NCBI RefSeq assembly: GCF_963576545.1
Contig: NC_083647.1
Span: 4,631,507-4,695,506 of the forward strand
Length of the DNA: 64,000 nucleotides
Reading direction: 5' to 3'
DNA from: Limanda limanda
Taxonomy: Eukaryota > Chordata > Actinopteri > Pleuronectiformes > Pleuronectidae
Shown: positions 49,584 to 60,556 of the stretch, piece by piece
How the letters are laid out: each line of letters starts with the position of its first letter
Position numbering within the stretch: the stretch's first letter is position 1
Notes under the pieces: generated by a model
Seen by the model: only the letters and a program-made list of their open reading frames with translations
Database searches by the model: none
Told to the model about the DNA's origin: nothing
Made by a program: the position numbers and the translations under genes

Positions 49584-49946
49584 TTTAATGTCATTTAGGA
49601 TTACAGCAAACAACAATGCTGTAGAATAATTGTTTTAGCATTTCAGGGTTCCCTGCGATAAAAAAAAAAAAAAAAACTTTAGTAGAGTATGCAGTACTCT
49701 AGTTACCATCGACTATTAATACCTCTCACGGTTAGTGTTTTGGAAGATTCATGTTTGTCATGATTTTTCCGTGGGTGTTTTCCCTGTGATTCACGTCCTT
49801 GGCAGTTTATGGAAACGTTTGGCTTGTAGTCATGGATTGAGCTTCCTTTCCTCATGATTGCATTCCGCACAGTCTTTGCAGCAAAGTAAACATATGCACC
49901 AACAACAAATAAGACAAGAAGATGAGAGAGGCACATAGGGCATTTC
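49584..49946 (-). other. eif4e: eif4e 3' UTR (minimum extent) with ATTAAA polyadenylation signal
   Basis: Downstream of the stop the minus strand holds a 17-base U tract (A run at 49660-49676) and an ATTAAA hexamer at 49589-49584. A canonical AATAAA on this strand is not seen until about 48.2 kb, so a longer 3' UTR is possible. The end is not fixed by sequence alone. Confidence 0.45.
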
Positions 49947-50061
49947 TCAAACAACAAATTTGTTCTTGGTGGTTGAGCCGCTCTTGGTGGCTGTGTCTGC
50001 GTGGGACTGGTAGCCGATGGTCATCTTTGTGGGAAGCCCCAGGCGCTCCTTGTACACTCTC
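49947..50061 (-). CDS. eif4e: eif4e coding exon 7 and stop
   Basis: Begins on the last base of Gly179 and encodes [20 protein letters not shown], then [17 protein letters not shown] and TGA at 49949-49947. S208, in the SGSTTK segment, corresponds to the Mnk1/2 phosphorylation site S209 in human. Confidence 0.97.
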
Positions 50062-53000
50062 CTGTTATGGAAAATGGCAACATATGACAATGTAGAGATC
50101 GCCACCACCTGTGTTTGAGATACTTTCAACTGACACCAAACATCCGTCTCACCCTATGTGTGTTACAGCTTCCCGGTTGTCGTAGTCTGCGGTCCACACG
50201 GCTATTTTGTCTCCTTTTGTGCGGATGTTGACCACGGCTCCGCAGACATGATCGCTGTAATCGTCAAAGGCCTCTCCGACTAAACACAGCAGCTGATGGA
50301 GGGATAGAGAGGGAAGAAAAGGGCTATTGAGATAACCTGATGAGTCACATCGTAACTTTAAATATAATCGCAAATCCACCACATTCTCACAAAAGAGGAA
50401 GGCCACAGACATTGTTGGCTTTGTCACCTTGATCACTGAATCAGTGTGAACTGTGGGATTCCTGCGCTCTTTCATTCTGGTCTACGCAAAACATTTTCAG
50501 GTTGAGATGTGATTTTTTTACAATTCATGTTTGACCTTTCTAAGATCAGTGAGGGAGAAAGAGTATTTCACAATGAAATAACTTTTTCAATAATGAAAAC
50601 TATCTCAGTTGGAGCTATAACATTTAAATACTATACTCGAAACACCTTATCCTTCAAGGGCCATTTTTAATTCATTGTTCAGCTGCTGGAATACTTGTGT
50701 TGCATTTGTGCATGTAAAGAAAGGGAAAACCAGCTCTTTATTCTGATTCAGGAGTGAGTGATCACCTAAAGTTATAGTCACAACAAATAAATACCTTCAA
50801 TTAGCCGTTTTTTTAAATATATATTTGTAGCAGTTTGCAAAACCATATACATTAATATATAATGAGTAGAAAGGTTTGCAGTTGTGTGGTGGTGTATTCG
50901 CAACCCTTCTGCCTTCAGTCTGTTAAAATGTCTGTGAATTTTTACACCAAGTTTTAAAATATTGTCATTGTCAGATATTCAGAATATATCCTATGTTTAT
51001 TATTTGTTTAATAATCAGGCTCTTTGTGATTGTGGTTTAAACAATATGATGTAAACCATTGTCTGCGCAGGAAGATGGATGGGCAGCTCCAAAATGTCAG
51101 CAAATGAGACTTAAACCTCCAAAGAACACGTAATTTTTCTCAAAGATGGTTTCTCTCATTTATGATTATTATCCTACTGCTTTATATCAATTTTTCCGGT
51201 AGATGTGGTTTCAAATAGGTATTTGATGCTATAAAAACAGGCTGAGACGGCATGATTTAAGACAGAATTGTGATTGGTAGAGCATGTGAATCAGCAGAAC
51301 CCTGATGCCACTTCTCAACTCCACACTCACTAATGCCCAGACTCAGGCTTTGAATAATATCTCTAGTGAAAGATGGCAGCACCCATGCTTGGGATATTTT
51401 CTACAACATAGCCTCCGGCTTGTAGTGGCAGCACACCGCTTAGCATCAATCCGACCACCTGCGTTGTTTTACCCAGTCTGGCTGCGAAGTCTTCGTATTA
51501 TCTGCAAAGTATTTTCAACAATTTTTCCCAGAACACCTTTTATGATCAGATCTGTGAGGGAAACGTCTAGGTAGTGGCAGCTCCGAGATCAGGACTAAGC
51601 ATCCCTCCACAACTCGATACGAGAGCCTAAAAGGAGCTTATTTAAAACTGTCTGCAATCGTTAAAATAGGTCTTGCTTAGCTCAACATATAGTAAAACAT
51701 TTAGTGTGAATGTCATTAGAAAAACCTAAGTGAACCCTTTCAGCCCACAAGAGTCTCAGTATTGACAGTACAGTTCAGGAAGGGCTGGTGAGCAGTGTTG
51801 GGGAGTAACGGAATACATGTAACGGCGTTACGTATTTAGAATACAAATTATGAGTAACTGTATTCCGTTACAGTTACAAATTAAATAGATGGTATTCAGA
51901 ATACAGTTACATTGTTGAAATCAGTGGATTACATGACGGTACTTCTCTGTTTCACGAGTTTAATCACTGTCTCGTAAATCCACCGGAGGCAAAGCCCCCA
52001 GGAAGCAGCTGGAGACCAGGGCTGCCGTAAGAGCGCCCGGACCCCGGCGGCGTGAAGAAGCCTCACCGCTACCCGCTCGGGACCGTTACAGGCCCCGGGA
52101 CCTTGGCTCTGAGAGAGTTCCGTCGCTACCAGAAATCTACGGAGCTGCTGATCCGCAAGCTGCCCTTCCTGCGCCTGATGAGAGAAGACCAACCTGCGCT
52201 CCCAGAGCTCTGCTGTCATGGATCTGCAGGAGGCCAGCGAGGCACGCCGGGTTCACACCGGACGCTGAAGCGACGCTAAAATAATATCACCCGTTGACCC
52301 AGTAGTATAAAAGCATATAGTCACTTGTTGCTCCAACATTAACTGCAACAGCGTCCCAATTTAATTTCATCCATCTTCAAGAACTTCTCCGCTGTTTGCT
52401 CCGTTCAATGTCGGGTGTCGAGGGTAAATTACGTATTCTCCGCCCCCCCCCCTCTCTTTTTATCTTTATGACTGCTTGTGTGTCTGTATGGAGGGGCAGA
52501 GGGGGGCATTTAATAATGTGATCGGTCAAATTGGTAAATTTAAAACTCCAGGACAACAGAAGGGGAATACAAACTATGGGATGCATGCTTTATCATTTAT
52601 ATCATATAAAATATGTCATCAATATCGTTTGAAATCATTTTTCAGTGTGTTTCCTGGAGCGATACGCTCGCGTCAAGCGCAAAAAAAAATAGACTCGACG
52701 CCGAAACGATCGTAGCACGGCGCGAGGCAGCCTTGGCGCAGGGGTGGGGTCCTTCAGCCTCCGGTGGGACCCGCACAGAGGTGGGAGTGGATGGGAGCCG
52801 GACATCCAGCGGGCCCGCAGCATCGGTGGAGAGAGAGTTTAAACTGCTGCTGCTCCACTGACTATAACAACGCCGCAATCATACACTTAAAAAATGCAAT
52901 ACAAACCGGAAGTATTCCAAGTATTCAGAATACGTTACTCAGATAAGTTAATGTAATGGAATACGTTATAGATTACATTTTTGTGCATGTATTCTGTATT

Positions 53001-56000
53001 CTGTAACGGAATACGTTTTGAAAGTATCCTTCCCAACACTGCTGGTGAGTCACAGCTTGATAGATGTCTGTGTCAGTGACCTTTAGAGCAGCAGGAGAGC
53101 TCACTACACTGTGTGGACTGGAGATTTAGCAGCGAGCAAGTCAAATTTCAATTATACTTATCTGAGTGCGCTGTGACCTCATCATCAGCTCAGCTCATAG
53201 TCAAGGGGATAGCAAATTTTCTTAGACATTAGTTGAAGATTGTGTGCAAAAAAAGAGAGGACTGAAACATTCACATCTGTGGCCCAGATCAGTTTGGAAA
53301 GTTATAAAAGGAAGTAATAACCCGTATAAACATTGTGAAGGATGTAATAATAGAGTGGTCGACAAATTACATCTGACAGCAGGTAAGAAAGGCTCAGAGG
53401 AGCCACAAGGAAGGATTAATTTGATCACTTGTTTGAGTAACAGCACTGAAGACTTGACAAAGCAGAACTGAGACGCCCAAAACTTACTGTTTCCAGCCAG
53501 AAGCGGTCCAGGTCTGATCTCCTCATCTGCTTGTTGAGTGTCATCAGCCAGCGGCCGCCGCGCTTGTTCCTCTCGTCTTCCCACATGGGTTCAATGCCAT
53601 CCTGCAGCGATGGTTCAAACTGTCAATGCACATCCCAAAGCACTGCACCACAACTTCAACACAGCCTTAAAAAGTGAGGTATGGACAGTTTTCCCACATT
53701 GGCTACAGGAAGAATATCTTTTGCGGCCTTCAAACTATCACAGTGGAAAATCTTGAAAACCAATTGTAGATGTCTGCAGTTGGAATACTTAAAGGATAGC
53801 GAGAGATCAGCACTTGTCCATTGATGGTTCAATTTGTTTCACATTTTCTCAACAAGTTTTATTTCTAACCTACTATACAAGATTGGCCTTGACATCCTCA
53901 ATCAGATCACCATTCTTGTGTTTTTTTCTTGTCTTTGTTCAAGTGCGTGATCTTAAAGTTTCAGATTGTGTACTGCTTTCACTTAAAACACAAGGCTCAC
54001 ACTCAGACTCTGGGTGTGCTTGGATTTGCCCTGCTTGTGCTCAAACTGAGCGCTTGTAATCAGATATTTTGTTGCCTGAAAAGATTTCTTCTCCTCACCC
54101 TCTTGCTGCTTCAATTTTTTCTCCTGCAGCTGCAGAGATAACAAATGAAATTGATCCGCCTTTGTTGTGAGCGTGTTAGCTTTACTTCTTTGGAAGTCCC
54201 ATATGGGCGGATACTATAACTATAAAGTTCATGCATGCACGCCCTCCACAGCTTTATTATTTCACCAGCTTCTCGTCTGTGTGCTTGAAGTACAAACATC
54301 ATCTTCATGCAGCAGTCCCGCAGATCCCTGGTCAACATTAAGGGGCAAATTGAAGGAAGTGTTTCTATATTATAGTACACTGTCAATGATAAAAACAAAA
54401 TAGACACCGTTTAATTTTCCTCTTTGTATTCTACGGGTATAGTGCCAACAGCAGAAGTAACCAGATAGGCAATAGACACACCTACAACAGGGGCACAGGG
54501 TTTTCAGTGAAAGTATTACAAAATCTGAACGTGATATCAATCCTGCTCTCAAACCGAAAGACCACGCTCATGAATTAAGATAAGGACAAAAAAACAGTGT
54601 AAATAGAAAGACACTATAATTTCATATCTGAAATTTGTTCAACTTTAATTTTACAGGTGCTGATAAACTAGCTCCCCCGCTATGAATACCGGTTCACTCA
54701 TTAATCTCTTCCACAGGTGATACTGCCAGGGATTTACATAAAAAGCTGGCTGATCAAAGAGCGCAGTCATATTTGATGACTGCCTTTTCCATTTATTATT
54801 ATCACCTACCTCAAATGCAGTATAATTAGTGGCTGCTCCTGCTTTTCAACTTACAAGAAATTTCCACCCACGCTTCTCATTTTCTATCAGCACTGTGGCT
54901 AAATGAGCTCTTTTAATCGGATGAGTTCTGAGATTTAGTCAGAGAAAAGGAAACCTGTCCACTTCAGTGTTTGTTTGCCTACCCTCCGGTAATGATGCTG
55001 CCATTTTGACTGGAATTATTTGGTTCAACAATCATAATTTAAACCTGCTGTCATAAAGAAATCTTGCAATTGGGTATTATTGGTGTGCTGGTGATAAAAA
55101 TGATTTTAATACGCTTCAGTTCAGAAACCCAACTGTAGCATGACAGTTTATAGCTGCCTATCTAATGTCTCAACAAAATAAATGAATAATGTAAAAGCTA
55201 GATATTTGTTTCAATAGCTCATGTCCATTTAAGTGTGAACCACCACCACTTTAGAAGAAATATGTTTTATAGTTATTAACATTGTGTCACAGACAGAAAA
55301 CACTGTAGTTCATATAGATGAACAGAGCTGTTCTAAGCAGGGTTGGTCACTGTTACGCTTTAATACTGAGGAAGAAGAATTTTAAGACTTTCTCTGCACA
55401 TTTACACAAATACAAAATTTAAATAAATGGACACAAACTTACCTTAAAAAGTGAGTAATCGCAGCCTGACATGAGGTTGCTTGACACCTGGATGTGATTG
55501 TAGAGACTAGAAGGGACGAGAGCACAGCATTAACGAAACAAGCTAATTCATCGCTAACGCATGTAATGGTTATTCAAAAATGCAGCATCTGTTCAGGACA
55601 TTTGATTGCTCCCTCCATAGTTGTGCAGAAAAACTAAGAGAAGACTCAGGGAAATGTATAGCTCCTTACGCCCAGAAATCTTCAACCGTGTCAAATTTGG
55701 AGATGAGCCGCAGGTTGGCCTGCCACGTCTTGCTCTTGTCATTCTTGAAGAACCAAAGAGACCAGCTGTTGGGCGAAAAACAGAAAAGGTGGAAATTTGA
55801 ATATATGTCACAAGCCCCTAATTAAAACATGAGGTAAACAGAACTAACCAAAAGCCATTGAGCTGTGGAGCAGCGTGGATGCTGCTGACAACACCGCCCA
55901 ACTGTTAAGTATGTCACACTGTCACTCGCGTGGTCAAATTAATTGTGACACAGTGTCATATTTGTTCATCGCTAAATCCTCTCACAGCTCAACAACTGCC

Positions 56001-59000
56001 TTTACCCCTCTAGGTTCGAGAAGAATAAATAATTGTGTGGCTGTTGACACTAGAATAAAACCATTAATGCCACTTGTCTGTCGGGGGCCACAGGTACAAC
56101 TGTATTTGCATACATACATAAATACATAAATATAAGTGCCGGCTTCGCTATATGTCAAATCCGTGTATTCCTTGTTAAATTGTCCAGTTCAATATTTCAT
56201 TGTTTGACTATAGGTCATAATCGGAGGCGGTTTATATATTTATCAGTCTTTTTGACTGGCAGGTTCACCTCTAGCACCCTATGACCCTGTATCAAAACAC
56301 AGAGATTGATAAAATGAATGAAAGGCAGACAGAAGGCTTGTCTCTGTTGTGCTCTGTCATAACTGTAAATAAAGATGGACAACGCGTCCCCACTTCCTCA
56401 CACTATTTACAATTTAGCGCGTTTGAAGCCTCAGTCTGTATGGTAGTGATCAGGCAATGCAGCTGCTTATCAAGGTCTCACCGATACATACATACCAGTC
56501 ATGACTCAGTCTCAGCTGTTAAACATGACGTTTCACCCTGTTTGAATAACGTCAAATAACTAATTAAAACAAGGGAATTTAAAACTCGATCATTATAGTT
56601 ATAAGAACGACCTAAAATGACGGAAAACCATCTTTGAGATAAATGTATTTGAACTTTGTACTTTGAATCAGTTTTGTCCATGTCTCATGAACTGACATGG
56701 AGGAGGCAGGATTTATCACCTACACTGCCACCAGCCACCAGGGGAGCAATAGAGATGTTTTGGCCTCAACTTTGGGGAGCTGTCATGATATCCATCTTTA
56801 TGTACAGTCTATGTGCTTTGGGCACTGGTGTTTTTAAGCCAGTACAGTAAAATAATAGTCATTAATCTTGAAACAACAGTCGGGGGGTTTAAGTGTTAGT
56901 ATATTTAAAACCTCACAGTTTGAGCTGTGAGTCACCGATAAAGTGTTAGTGTAGGGTCCAACTTTATTTCTTTAAGCAGACTCTCTGTTCAATCAGTTTA
57001 TGTATTGTACCTTTTGGGCATAATTAACTTCATGCATTTTAACTTTTATAAAATATTAATACATTGCTTGTTTGTATTTAGCACCAAGGGGAGCTGAGTA
57101 TGGATTCAGAGGTAAAAACTGAAAGTCTTTTAACCGGTCACAAGAGCATAACAGTCAATCACAGTCTGACTGTGGGGAAATAAAAGACCCCAACCCAGCA
57201 AACTGTATTTGTTTGGAATGTGACAGGAGATCTACTTTAGCACATGAACCACATAACCACCCACATGGCATATACAGAATCGACAAACAGCTCAGTAATT
57301 ACTCATCCATGTGCAAAGCAAACATGTTTATTTTGAGGAAAGAGGTTTTTGGTGCTTCTATTTGGTGGTTTGACTTATTCTTTAATATGAACTGTGCACA
57401 AACAATTTTGTGAAATGCGAGGTTTCCTCTCAATGAACAAGGAATTCACTTTTTTCAGTTTTTATGTCTTTCTTTCAGTTCCCTATAGGAGGCCCCATTC
57501 AGGAGAGAGGAGGAGGGGTCATTCAGTTTCTGAACCACACATAGAGATAAAACAATTGGGGGACGCAGAAGTCAATATATGAGTCTATGAAGCTGGTGAT
57601 GGACCAGACTGCATTTGAATACTACGTGATAACTACGTGTAATTATCTTTTTCACATTCAAAAGCATACTTTACCCAAATAACGTATTATTCACGTTACT
57701 TACTTTCATCAACTTTTTTAAATTTAAACCCAGTAAATTCCACAAGCCAACCAAAGATTTAAGCTGCAATCACTAGTTAGGTAATCAATCAGCTGATTGA
57801 TAGACAAATTACTATTTTGAAACCATTTAAGTAATTGGTCTTCTGTGATATAAAAATTGAGAACTGTCAAAAGCATTTAGTCGGTCGACTAAATAATGAA
57901 TTAATCATTCAAACAAAAGTAAATGCCTGTATTAATAAAAATCTTCAACGCCATGTAGTGAATAATGGATCGTTCACACCGATGCAGACATTTTGAAAAA
58001 ACAACTTCCTCCTGTGTTGGGGCCTCTCGTCCACATGCAACTTTATGTCAATTAGGGCTGCAACTAACGACTATTCTGATAGTCGATTAGTCACCGATTA
58101 TTGAAACGATTAATCGACTAATCGGATTATGAATGACACAAATTCTCAATTGCTATTATTTAGCAAGCAGCTTTTAAATTTAGCTTGAGGTTGTTCAAGG
58201 CATGTGATGACTGAAAATAAAGACAATAAAGATTGATACTTCATTATAAAAAATGTCTTTTAATAAACTTTGCTGCATATAAGGGTACTGTTGACACAAA
58301 AGCAAAGAAAAATCAAGTTTTTGTCCATTTTATTAATAAAAACATCAACAAACGAAACTACAGTCTTCTTCGGACTAAATCATTTTGATTAAAACAAGAC
58401 GTTTGTCAGGCAATAGGATAACATTTCGCTTTTAAACTCGTTAAAAAAAAGTAATTACCTCCTTTACAACATATTTTTGTAATGGATGCTAGAATCCTGC
58501 GTGCAGGTATATACGTTTAAATATAACATCTGACAGAGGCGAGTCCGCATCGTCTCCGTTACGAAGTCACACGTGCCGCCTCCTCAAATGCGCGTGTCCT
58601 GCTTCAATGGAGAACAGGTAGTTTTTTTCGGGCTGTTACGGGTGAAGTTCTCCCGAACTTTTTACTTCCTGGTGCGCGACTGCCGACATTGGTCCATGTT
58701 TTGTCGCTATTGCTCATGCGCGACTTTCAGAGACAGGAAGGGAGCGAGATGGCTCACTCCTCAGGTACTTCCATCAGCACCTCCGGTAAAACAACGTTAA
58801 GTTCCGCTGCGCGGCACGAGAATCACGCGCTATGACGTCACCAACGATTCATCGACGAGTAAATTCGTCGGCGACTATTTAGGTCATCGATTTTTGTCTT
58901 CGACGTCGACTAATCGTTGCACCCCTAATGTCAATATAACTGCGATTTTTACAAAAACCTTCCAAAGTGCCGATTTTCAAGAACAACAGTTTCTATATAG

Positions 59001-60497
59001 TTTCTACAGTGTTTGGGAAAAGATGATGTCTCCGCTTACTTCAGGCATTCTCACTGTTGCTTTATATCAGCACTGTGTGGCACAAAGTTCTTGGACAAGG
59101 TGATAAAACAGATGTCCATTAACAATAAGCAAAGATGCAGGTAAATAAAATAGAATGAGATGCTTTTAGTTAGAAAATGCAGTTTTTTTATGCAATGTAA
59201 AGGTAGTAGTGTAGATGTTGATGGCTGTTTCAAATCGATCTAACCTGTTCTGGAGGGGATGTTTGATGTAGGCCTCTGGGCTCACAATCTCCAGTCCCGA
59301 CACATCAGGTCCATCTTCCTCAGGCAGCGTTGGACTTGCGCTGGTTTCCTACAAGGCAGAGAGGCAGATGTGAGGTAAAAAATCTCTAGTGGTGATCTCA
59401 CTGGAGAAAGGAACCTGTACCAGCTACCACCAATAACTGTCCATTGCATAAGTGGACCTGATTACATTACATCACATTTCATTTAGATGACGCTTTTATC
59501 CAAAGCGACTTAGGATAAGTATATTCAAACATGAGGGAACAAACCCACAACAAGAATCAAGAAAGTACAATTTCTCCAAAAAAACAAAACTACAAAGTGT
59601 CATTTAAGATGGTGGTGGCACCATAACTATAAACAACTTTTACCCAGTGTCCAGCTGATTTATCAAGTGCTGGTTGTGATCTCAGATGAGATCAGTAATC
59701 TGCTGAAGAATCTAACATATGTAAAAAAAAAAATAAGAATCTGTGAGTGTTGACTTCTGAACCCTGATGTGAACATCTGGCACACATTTCACTGTGATGT
59801 CAACCTGGTGTTTGGCGAGCGACCATTAACTCGTGTACACCACGACATTTCTATTCATTATACAGGGCTACACACCCACTATGAACACATTAAAACATTT
59901 CAGCTAAACTCAACATTCGGTATACATGTTAAACAGCAATCCTGATCAATGAGGTGACAGATCGTGGTGACATTCACCCACGCTGCTCCACTATGTACGT
60001 TTAGACACTAAAATAGTCACTGAAGTCAGCAGAGAGCAGCGTCAACTAATTTTGAAGGTCGAAAATGTGACTTCAAGAACACAACTATTTAGCACTTTAC
60101 GTAATTCAACGTGCCGAATTCACCAGTAATCTATTACAGTTCCTAATGTTTTGGAATCAACACGCTTTCTTCACGTATTCGACCAGATTACTCAATCGAG
60201 TGCTGAAGTGAGTAGTTCTGTAATGGAGGTCTGTGTGGCCAGAGTTAACGGCACGTTGGTAACGTCAGCCTTAAAGTTGGGAGACACACGAGTGCTGCTC
60301 CTGGGTCGTGGCACGGAACACACACTTGAAAACAACACGAGTGCTAACAGCAACAGCCACTTTCCGCCTGAGGGAAGAATCGTACAGCTGTTCCGGAACT
60401 TTTCAAATGTTCTCGGCCCGTAATTAAAGCAAGAAGCCCCCCCGAAAAGAGTGTTTAGTAGTGTGGAGAAAGTGCTCACCGGTTCGGCGGTCGCCAT
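49947..60497 (-). CDS. eif4e: eif4e, eukaryotic translation initiation factor 4E (whole coding span, 7 exons)
   Basis: This gene encodes the mRNA 5' cap-binding subunit of eIF4F. Seven coding exons join in phase: 60497-60480, 59348-59245, 55765-55670, 55506-55443, 53601-53488, 50292-50153 and 50061-49947. The product is 216 residues (human has 217). Cap-stacking tryptophans are W55 and W101; E102, R111, R156, K158, K161 and W165 match the human cap pocket; W72 is the eIF4G/4E-BP contact; S208 matches the Mnk site S209; the C terminus is KNKFVV. All introns have GT...AG ends. The first about 30 residues are acidic and variable, as usual in the family. Residues such as FSTVEDFWAMYTHIQ typical of eIF4E1B are absent, so it is a class I eIF4E; which teleost paralogue (eif4ea, eif4eb or eif4e1c) I cannot say. 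The gene is head to head with metap1. Introns 2 and 5 hold hAT elements. Confidence 0.97.
50153..50292 (-). CDS. eif4e: eif4e coding exon 6
   Basis: 140 bases encoding [33 protein letters not shown] and DNREAVTHI plus two bases of Gly179. R156, K158 and K161 match the human triphosphate-binding residues R157, K159 and K162. The intron to exon 7 is only 91 bp. The donor is GTGAGA. Confidence 0.97.
51785..51792 (+). repeat. left 8-bp target site duplication of the H3-bearing hAT
   Basis: CTGGTGAG directly abuts the CAGTGTTGGG terminus and is repeated exactly at 53042-53049 after the other terminus. Confidence 0.85.
51793..53041 (+). mobile_element. non-autonomous hAT element carrying a histone H3 fragment (eif4e intron 5)
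   Basis: The 1249-bp element starts CAGTGTTGGGGAGTAACGG and ends CCCAACACTG, so its terminal inverted repeats begin CAGTGTTGGG. It is flanked by a perfect 8-bp direct repeat, CTGGTGAG (51785-51792 and 53042-53049), the hAT target-duplication length. Subterminal arms are rich in GTAAC/GTTAC and GGAATAC motifs, as in a known abundant teleost repeat type. No transposase is seen. The middle holds a broken histone H3 sequence and a GTTCACACCGGACGCTGAAG segment that resembles another MITE and may be nested. Confidence 0.85.
51973..52243 (+). pseudogene. histone H3 pseudogene fragment inside a hAT element
   Basis: Segments match canonical H3 in order: [18 protein letters not shown] (about residues 8-25), then after a frameshift near 52040 GVKKPHRY, then [20 protein letters not shown] and PFLRLMRE, then [12 protein letters not shown] and DLQEASEA (to about residue 98). 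A small internal duplication follows PHRY, and about five residues equivalent to IAQDF are deleted near 52186. QSSAVM is the replication-type H3 signature rather than H3.3. The region is intronless, as expected for these genes or a retrocopy. It cannot make a histone. Confidence 0.8.
53042..53049 (+). repeat. right 8-bp target site duplication of the H3-bearing hAT
   Basis: CTGGTGAG abuts the CCCAACACTG terminus and matches 51785-51792 exactly. Confidence 0.85.
53488..53601 (-). CDS. eif4e: eif4e coding exon 5
   Basis: Exactly 38 codons: [20 protein letters not shown] followed by [18 protein letters not shown]. It carries W101 and E102, which sandwich and hydrogen-bond the cap guanine, and R111. 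The acceptor is CAG and the donor GTAAGT. KQM replaces the human KQQ, a mild change. Confidence 0.97.
55443..55506 (-). CDS. eif4e: eif4e coding exon 4
   Basis: 64 bases encoding [20 protein letters not shown] plus K. The acceptor is CTAG and the donor GTAAGT. The intron to exon 3 is only 163 bp. The CDYSLFKDGIEPMW motif is completed across the junction with exon 5. Confidence 0.97.
55670..55765 (-). CDS. eif4e: eif4e coding exon 3
   Basis: 96 bases encoding [20 protein letters not shown] through TVEDFW. It contains cap-stacking W55 and the dorsal-surface W72. The acceptor is CAG and the donor GTAAGG; it begins on the last base of an Arg codon and ends on the first two bases of Ala73. Confidence 0.97.
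56671..56814 (+). repeat. GTTTGGTCCATG...AGTCTATG repeat, copy 3 (eif4e intron 2)
   Basis: GTTTTGTCCATGTCTCATGA, ACTGACATGGAGGAGGCAGG, AGCCACCAGGGGAGCAAT, then GTCATGATATCCATCTTTAT and GTACAGTCTATG. The CTCF-like core is broken here by an A insertion. A nearby GATGGACAACGCGTCCCCAC segment (56371-56390) also recurs near 19485. Confidence 0.6.
58045..58052 (+). repeat. left 8-bp target site duplication of the intron 2 hAT
   Basis: ATGTCAAT, repeated exactly at 58928-58935. Confidence 0.85.
58053..58927 (+). mobile_element. hAT element, non-autonomous (eif4e intron 2)
   Basis: The 875-bp element starts TAGGGCTGCAACTAACGA and ends TCGTTGCACCCCTA; the ends are inverted repeats of TAGGGNTGCAAC. 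A perfect 8-bp duplication, ATGTCAAT, flanks it (58045-58052 and 58928-58935). Subterminal regions are full of CGATTAGTCGAC-type motifs. The centre has a CpG-rich segment with ATGGCTCACTCCTCAG, perhaps a leftover of a transposase 5' exon, but no transposase frame survives. Confidence 0.88.
58928..58935 (+). repeat. right 8-bp target site duplication of the intron 2 hAT
   Basis: ATGTCAAT, the exact copy of 58045-58052. Confidence 0.85.
59245..59348 (-). CDS. eif4e: eif4e coding exon 2
   Basis: 34 codons plus 2 bases, beginning [13 protein letters not shown] and ending YIKHPLQN plus the first two bases of an Arg codon. The acceptor is TAG and the donor GTTAGA. It holds the acidic variable N-terminal tail and the HPL motif used in eIF4G/4E-BP binding. 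Confidence 0.95.
59463..59615 (+). repeat. dispersed repeat with ACGCTTTTATCCAAAGCGACTT, copy 2 (eif4e intron 1)
   Basis: TACATTACATCACATTTCAT, then GACGCTTTTATCCAAAGCGA and AACAAGAATCAAGAAAGTAC. Inverted relative to the copy at 31205-31350. Confidence 0.65.
60480..60497 (-). CDS. eif4e: eif4e coding exon 1 (MATAEP)
   Basis: Six codons, from an ATG at 60497 reading down to CCG, followed by donor GTGAGC. The very short first coding exon agrees with the vertebrate gene. The start was chosen because MATAEP matches known eIF4E N termini and the sequence around it reads AAGATGGCG, a YY1-like start-codon context seen in many translation genes. The frame is open further upstream to an ATG at 60575. 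Confidence 0.9.
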
Positions 60498-60532
60498 CTT
60501 ATAATTCTCGGAGTGGGGGAAAGTCTCCGCCG

Positions 60533-60537
60533 ATTGG
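60533..60537 (-). promoter_or_regulatory. CCAAT box (NF-Y) in the shared promoter
   Basis: The minus strand reads GTCCAATCGGCGG, 36-40 bp upstream of the eif4e ATG. It fits NF-Y preferences (CCAAT followed by CRG/CGG). Confidence 0.6.
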
Positions 60538-60550
60538 ACGGGAGCGGGGC

Positions 60551-60556
60551 CACGTG
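60551..60556. promoter_or_regulatory. CACGTG E-box in the shared promoter
   Basis: A palindromic E-box, 53 bp upstream of the eif4e ATG and 86 bp upstream of the metap1 ATG. It continues as CACGTGAC, the form preferred by USF and MITF/TFE factors as well as Myc/Max. Confidence 0.7.

Noticed and set aside
49703..49957. 84-residue minus-strand frame overlapping the eif4e stop, with a hydrophobic stretch (HLLVLFVVGAYVYF)
   Set aside because: It begins at a TTG, is out of frame with eif4e, lies in the 3' UTR and resembles no known protein. The hydrophobicity follows from U-rich sequence.
51929..52219. 96-residue minus-strand frame in the hAT element
   Set aside because: It is the antisense shadow of the histone H3 fragment.
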